Source: Luscinia megarhynchos
Lineage: Eukaryota; Chordata; Aves; Passeriformes; Turdidae
Length of the DNA stretch: 64,000 nucleotides
Direction of reading: 5' to 3'
Assembly (NCBI GenBank): GCA_034336665.1
Contig: JAPFBE010000003.1
Span: forward strand, 58,075,352 to 58,139,351
In this document: one piece after another, positions 61,301 through 64,000 of the stretch
How the letters are laid out: each line of letters opens with the position of its first letter
Numbering within the stretch: position 1 is the first letter of the stretch
Position numbers and translations under genes: made by a program
Notes under the pieces: model-generated
What the model was told of the DNA's origin: nothing
Seen by the model: only the letters and a program-made list of their open reading frames with translations
Database searches by the model: none

Positions 61301-62337
61301 TGCTCACACTATGCAGGAAGAAAATGCTTTCCCTGAATTTCTGGCTGAGCTCACCCAGTTATTTTGGCCTGACACCCAGAATGGTTCCAGATACCCACAA
61401 GGAAGCAATCATGCCACCCACTACTCTCCTGCTCCACACTGCTGTCCTCTGGTAGCATCTTACCTTTTTTCTTCTTTGGTTGTTCAAATTCTGGAGTCTC
61501 TGGTGATTCAGCATAAGGGTCTGGGGCTTGGTGAACTTCCACCACCTCAGGGATCCCATCGAGTGTCACTGACACATGTGTGATAGGAGGCACCATTTCT
61601 TCCTCTTCAGTTGCTCCAAACATAGTTGCTTAAGAGGAAGGGACAAAAGGAGTATTTTAAAACAGCCAGGAGGATTTTAAAAAGCTGGCTTTAGAGCAAA
61701 AATTTAAACACAGGATCAAGTCAAACTATGACACTTATGTCTTTCAAGTGAGAGAAGTTTATAGTTCAATAGAATTCTTTATAATTCAATATATGTACCA
61801 ACAATATTTTACATAAGTAGAAGCACTACTAAAATAGAACAATTTAATGACAGAAGCCACCCCACAAAAAACAAAATAATCTGCTGATCACACATTCATA
61901 TTTAAGACAATCTGTAAATGTAAGCGTACTTTTATCCTGACAACATAAACATCAACAAACAAAATACTGGAATCTAATCCATCCAAATTAATTCACACTT
62001 TCTCTCTGTAATTTTTGACTTTTTCCTTTCCTGTTCAACTCTGGCATGGCAATGAAATCTTTCATTGCATATGACACTGGATTTCTGATACCTAAACTAT
62101 GTACATAAAGGCTATCTGGAAATTATAAAAAAATCTTACCAATTTTATGCACCCATGGTGCACTGAATCCCTTCTCCTTTCACAAATAAACCTGGTAAAT
62201 ACAGGTTGGATTTTAATAAAAAAACTTACTCATTCTTTTTTCATCCAACATAGGATCAGGGGAGTCCATATTAAGAAGAGCTTCAGCAGCCTCAATTGTT
62301 TCCATCGTTTCATCTCCATTATGACAAGATGCTTCAA
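42296..62337 (-). CDS. ELF1: E74-like ETS transcription factor ELF1, 3' part: last six coding exons and 3' UTR
   Basis: Coding exons in order of transcription: 62337-62230, 61628-61464, 56653-56570, 53604-53412, 52350-51883, 43966-43354 (1631 nt, 542 complete residues plus stop); phases agree throughout. ELF1 is a nuclear ETS factor binding GGAA sites in immune, vascular and housekeeping promoters. Seen: acidic activation region ([20 protein letters not shown]), the [13 protein letters not shown] block, a basic stretch KKKNKDGKG, the ETS domain ([20 protein letters not shown] to [10 protein letters not shown]), and the Ser/Thr/Gln-rich C-terminus. [14 protein letters not shown] and the long C-terminus point to ELF1 over ELF2 or ELF4. 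The N-terminal exons, including the Rb-binding LXCXE region of the family, are not in the window. The gene is in tandem with SUGT1. Confidence 0.96.
43354..43966 (-). CDS. ELF1: ELF1 terminal coding exon
   Basis: 613 nt, ending TGA (43356-43354). It encodes [20 protein letters not shown], later [20 protein letters not shown], and [14 protein letters not shown] near the end. A Glu-rich patch ([16 protein letters not shown]) appears larger than in human. The acceptor is tagCAG, so a one-codon longer form starting at 43969 is possible. Confidence 0.96.
44733..44753. repeat. (AAAAC)n microsatellite
   Basis: About four tandem AAAAC units in the last ELF1 intron. Confidence 0.85.
46779..46828. repeat. 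Imperfect CA/TA-rich simple repeat
   Basis: Alternating acacatatat, tacacatata and cacacacag blocks interrupted by short unique bases. Low-complexity dinucleotide tract in the ELF1 intron. Confidence 0.75.
51883..52350 (-). CDS. ELF1: ELF1 coding exon (ETS domain, part 2, and Ser-rich region)
   Basis: 468 nt. It starts [20 protein letters not shown] and continues through [20 protein letters not shown] to SSVQNI and a split Arg. It completes the ETS domain, then the less conserved region including [14 protein letters not shown]. The donor is gtaaga after AATATAAG. Confidence 0.97.
52351..53411 (-). other. ELF1 intron splitting the ETS domain
   Basis: 1.06 kb, no other feature recognised. Confidence 0.85.
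53412..53604 (-). CDS. ELF1: ELF1 coding exon (ETS domain, part 1)
   Basis: 193 nt, from [20 protein letters not shown] to [10 protein letters not shown]. It is essentially identical to human ELF1. The intron after it splits the codon of the last Arg in the recognition helix GRALR|YYY. Confidence 0.97.
53605..56569 (-). other. ELF1 intron
   Basis: 2.96 kb with an (AAAC)n tract at 53630-53653 next to the exon acceptor side of the + strand. Nothing else is recognised. Confidence 0.8.
53630..53653. repeat. (AAAC)n microsatellite
   Basis: Five to six AAAC units beginning about 26 bp from the ETS exon; in the transcript this is a GUUU-rich tract just upstream of the acceptor. Confidence 0.85.
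56570..56653 (-). CDS. ELF1: ELF1 coding exon (basic linker)
   Basis: 84 nt, encoding [20 protein letters not shown] then KKNKDGK plus one base. This is the Ser/Thr-Pro-rich and basic segment directly before the ETS domain. Donor gtaagt. Confidence 0.95.
56654..61463 (-). other. ELF1 intron
   Basis: 4.8 kb. It contains a small cluster of three TATAAAA motifs and a CCAAT box at 59726-59791 on the + strand. Otherwise no recognisable element. Confidence 0.75.
61464..61628 (-). CDS. ELF1: ELF1 coding exon
   Basis: 165 nt, encoding [20 protein letters not shown] through EFEQPKKKK plus one base. [13 protein letters not shown] is identical to human, and the start ([11 protein letters not shown]) aligns without gaps to human NNIFSSPEDD. 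Acceptor cttaag, donor gtaaga. Confidence 0.95.
61629..62229 (-). other. ELF1 intron
   Basis: 0.6 kb, AT-rich, no feature seen. Confidence 0.85.
62230..62337 (-). CDS. ELF1: ELF1 coding exon (acidic region)
   Basis: 108 nt. After a split Val it encodes [20 protein letters not shown] then [15 protein letters not shown] and one base. Acceptor ttttag, donor gtaagt. It matches human ELF1 [20 protein letters not shown]. It is the most 5' ELF1 exon found here. Confidence 0.95.
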   Translation of the reverse strand: MKHLVIMEMKRWKQLRLLKLFLIWTPLILCWMKKE

Positions 62338-64000
62338 CTAAAAGTAAGGAAGAAAAAAATATTCTTAAGAAGCTATAAACTAGACTTAAAGCTTAACATG
62401 ATATTTATTCAGATTAAATTCCCAGAAAAAGAAAAAAGTGATAAAGATGGTCTTCTACTTGATGTGTAGCAACACATTAGCTATGGAGAAAATGCACTGT
62501 GTAATAAGTCCATTTATTTAGTACAGTACATTTTTCAGATTGCATGTATAAAATACCCCAAACAAACCCTTTTGTTTCTGTCTCATCTTTTTAACCCCTC
62601 TCTTTGCTGATCAAGCACATGCAGTAAAACACACAACATCCATGAAACTAAGAAATATCAGTACCACAAGCAATATTCCAGAGATTATTTAAAAACACAA
62701 TACTGGTAACTTCTTATAGTGCTCCTATCCCCAGGAAAACATGTGGATATGACACCCGAAGATGTGATTTAACACTGAACATGGGGGTGGTTCTGGGTTG
62801 ACAGTAGGACTTGATGATCTGAGAGGGCTTTGCCAACCCTAACAATTCTGTGGTTCTATGAATAGAAGTGAACTCCATAAATAAGAGATGCCCATCAAAA
62901 CTATTCAGTCATTTAGCCTGGAGGAGAGACAAGAAAGTACTCCACAAGTTTTATTAGAGACCATTTGATGTAAAGGTGTAGCTGAATCCTAAACCAACCA
63001 AATTCATGGGAATTACATGTAGGACTAACAGTGCAGGCTCCAAGAACACACTGGAAAGCAAACATGAAACATGAAAAGCAATATAGAAGGTTGGCAACCT
63101 TTTCAAAATTTTTGACTTCTAGACAATTCCTCATCAATCTCATGAGGACAGCCATTAGATAAACCCAAAGCTCCTGAGCATTAATTATAATGCTTAAGGT
63201 AGATGTTAGGTCATCTGGGGGTACACAACAAAAACAAAAAAAACCCAATAAAATATAATTTTGCAAAATAACAGCTGTTCCAAGAAGACAATACTGGTTT
63301 AACTGGAAGAGTACTTTACCAGATGATTTTTTTAAAATAACTGTAGCATGAAAAATAATACGGATGGCAGTTCCTGGTACCATAAACATTTAGAACTGTT
63401 CAACACATCCTTTTAGAAATTACACTTTGTTGAATGGAAATGATTGGGCTGGGCTTCCTTATCCTTTCACATGAACTTGATGCAAGTTTGGGGAATTCAC
63501 TTGCATCTATCAAAATGATAAAAAGGGCTACATTAGTATTCCCCTCTCCAGGACACCAAGAAACCTCAGCTACTTTCACAGCTTTACACTCGTCTCTCTC
63601 CCTGTTAAGATTTGAGGAATTTTGGGTGGGGCAGTCATATTAAAAACCAAAACAAATCCAAAAAACCACACTGACTGACAGAGCAAGGAAATATACATGT
63701 TAAAACACAATGTAATGACCTTTGAATATTTCTGCACAAAAAAGTAAGAAGTTTATGCCAGAATTTATGTATTTTAACCTTAAAAATATCACAGCAACAA
63801 CAAAACAACCAGTTCAATTAGCACTAGGCAATTACATAATTAAAAAACCAACCAAACAAAACCCACTGGTTTCATACCAAATGTTTACAGCTTCAGCTGG
63901 CATCCACACATCAGCCCTACCCTGTTCTACAAGCTGTGATTTACAGAAGCCTCCTTCCCTTCTGGACCTTTCCTTGAGCCCTTAGTGTAAGAGGGTCAGA
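62338..64000 (-). other. ELF1 intron, reaching the window edge
   Basis: 1.66 kb upstream of the first ELF1 exon seen here. A CR1 3' end lies at 62788-62862. The preceding ELF1 exon (acidic, Asp-rich in the family) was looked for and not found. A 158-codon open frame at 62913-63389 has no recognised domain. Confidence 0.75.
62788..62862 (+). mobile_element. CR1 LINE 3' terminus, plus orientation
   Basis: Contains the hallmark gacttgatgatctgagaggg, then ttgccaaccctaacaattct and the terminal repeat-like attctgtggttctatg. It is a very short 5'-truncated copy. Confidence 0.85.

Noticed and set aside
62913..63389. 158-codon open frame on the minus strand in an ELF1 intron
   Set aside because: No recognised domain, AT-rich composition of flanking intron and no splice signals linking it to ELF1. 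Chance frame is likelier; a protein search with no hit would confirm.
62338..64000. Search for the preceding ELF1 exon (Asp-rich activation region and LXCXE)
   Set aside because: No matching coding stretch with splice sites on the minus strand; it must lie beyond the right edge.
1..64000. tRNA genes, rRNA, CRISPR arrays, operons or other prokaryotic systems
   Set aside because: None seen; intron-exon structure, CR1 elements and gene content show a vertebrate genome. Small intronic snoRNAs or miRNAs cannot be excluded by eye; an Infernal/Rfam scan would decide.

Overview
The window is ordinary vertebrate nuclear DNA, almost certainly from a bird. It carries several CR1 LINE 3' fragments, a solo endogenous-retrovirus LTR of an avian type, long AT-rich introns and one CpG island. 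A passerine or other neoavian is my guess, based only on the look of the LTR. I found no prokaryotic or exotic system. The value here is exact gene models and splicing details.

Three protein-coding genes can be rebuilt exon by exon, and every splice phase agrees. (1) CNMD (chondromodulin, LECT1), + strand, last four coding exons, 1508-8211; its 5' exons lie left of the window. (2) SUGT1 (SGT1 co-chaperone), - strand, complete: 13 coding exons between 39804 (ATG) and 14873 (stop), 987 nt, 328 residues. (3) ELF1 (ETS-family transcription factor), - strand, last six coding exons, 62337 to 43354; its 5' exons lie right of the window.

Layout: 1-1507 CNMD intron with a CR1 at the left edge; 1508 to about 8680 CNMD exons and 3' UTR; about 8.7-14.4 kb convergent CNMD/SUGT1 intergenic gap; 14.4-39.8 kb SUGT1, with a solo LTR in the intron before its second-last coding exon; 39.5-40.3 kb SUGT1 CpG-island promoter; 40.3-42.3 kb SUGT1/ELF1 spacer; 42.3-64 kb ELF1. 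CNMD and SUGT1 are tail to tail. ELF1 and SUGT1 are in tandem with ELF1 upstream.

The three products do not form a pathway. CNMD is a secreted anti-angiogenic cartilage protein, SUGT1 is an HSP90/SCF adaptor, and ELF1 is a nuclear ETS activator. Points worth a second look are two consecutive micro-exons in SUGT1 (17 and 26 nt), tandem NAGNAG acceptors in all three genes, an 80-nt GC-rich first coding intron in SUGT1, a furin-type RNKR site in CNMD, and the ELF1-SUGT1 adjacency, which differs from human. Gene identities come from recognising the translated exons; no database search was run.
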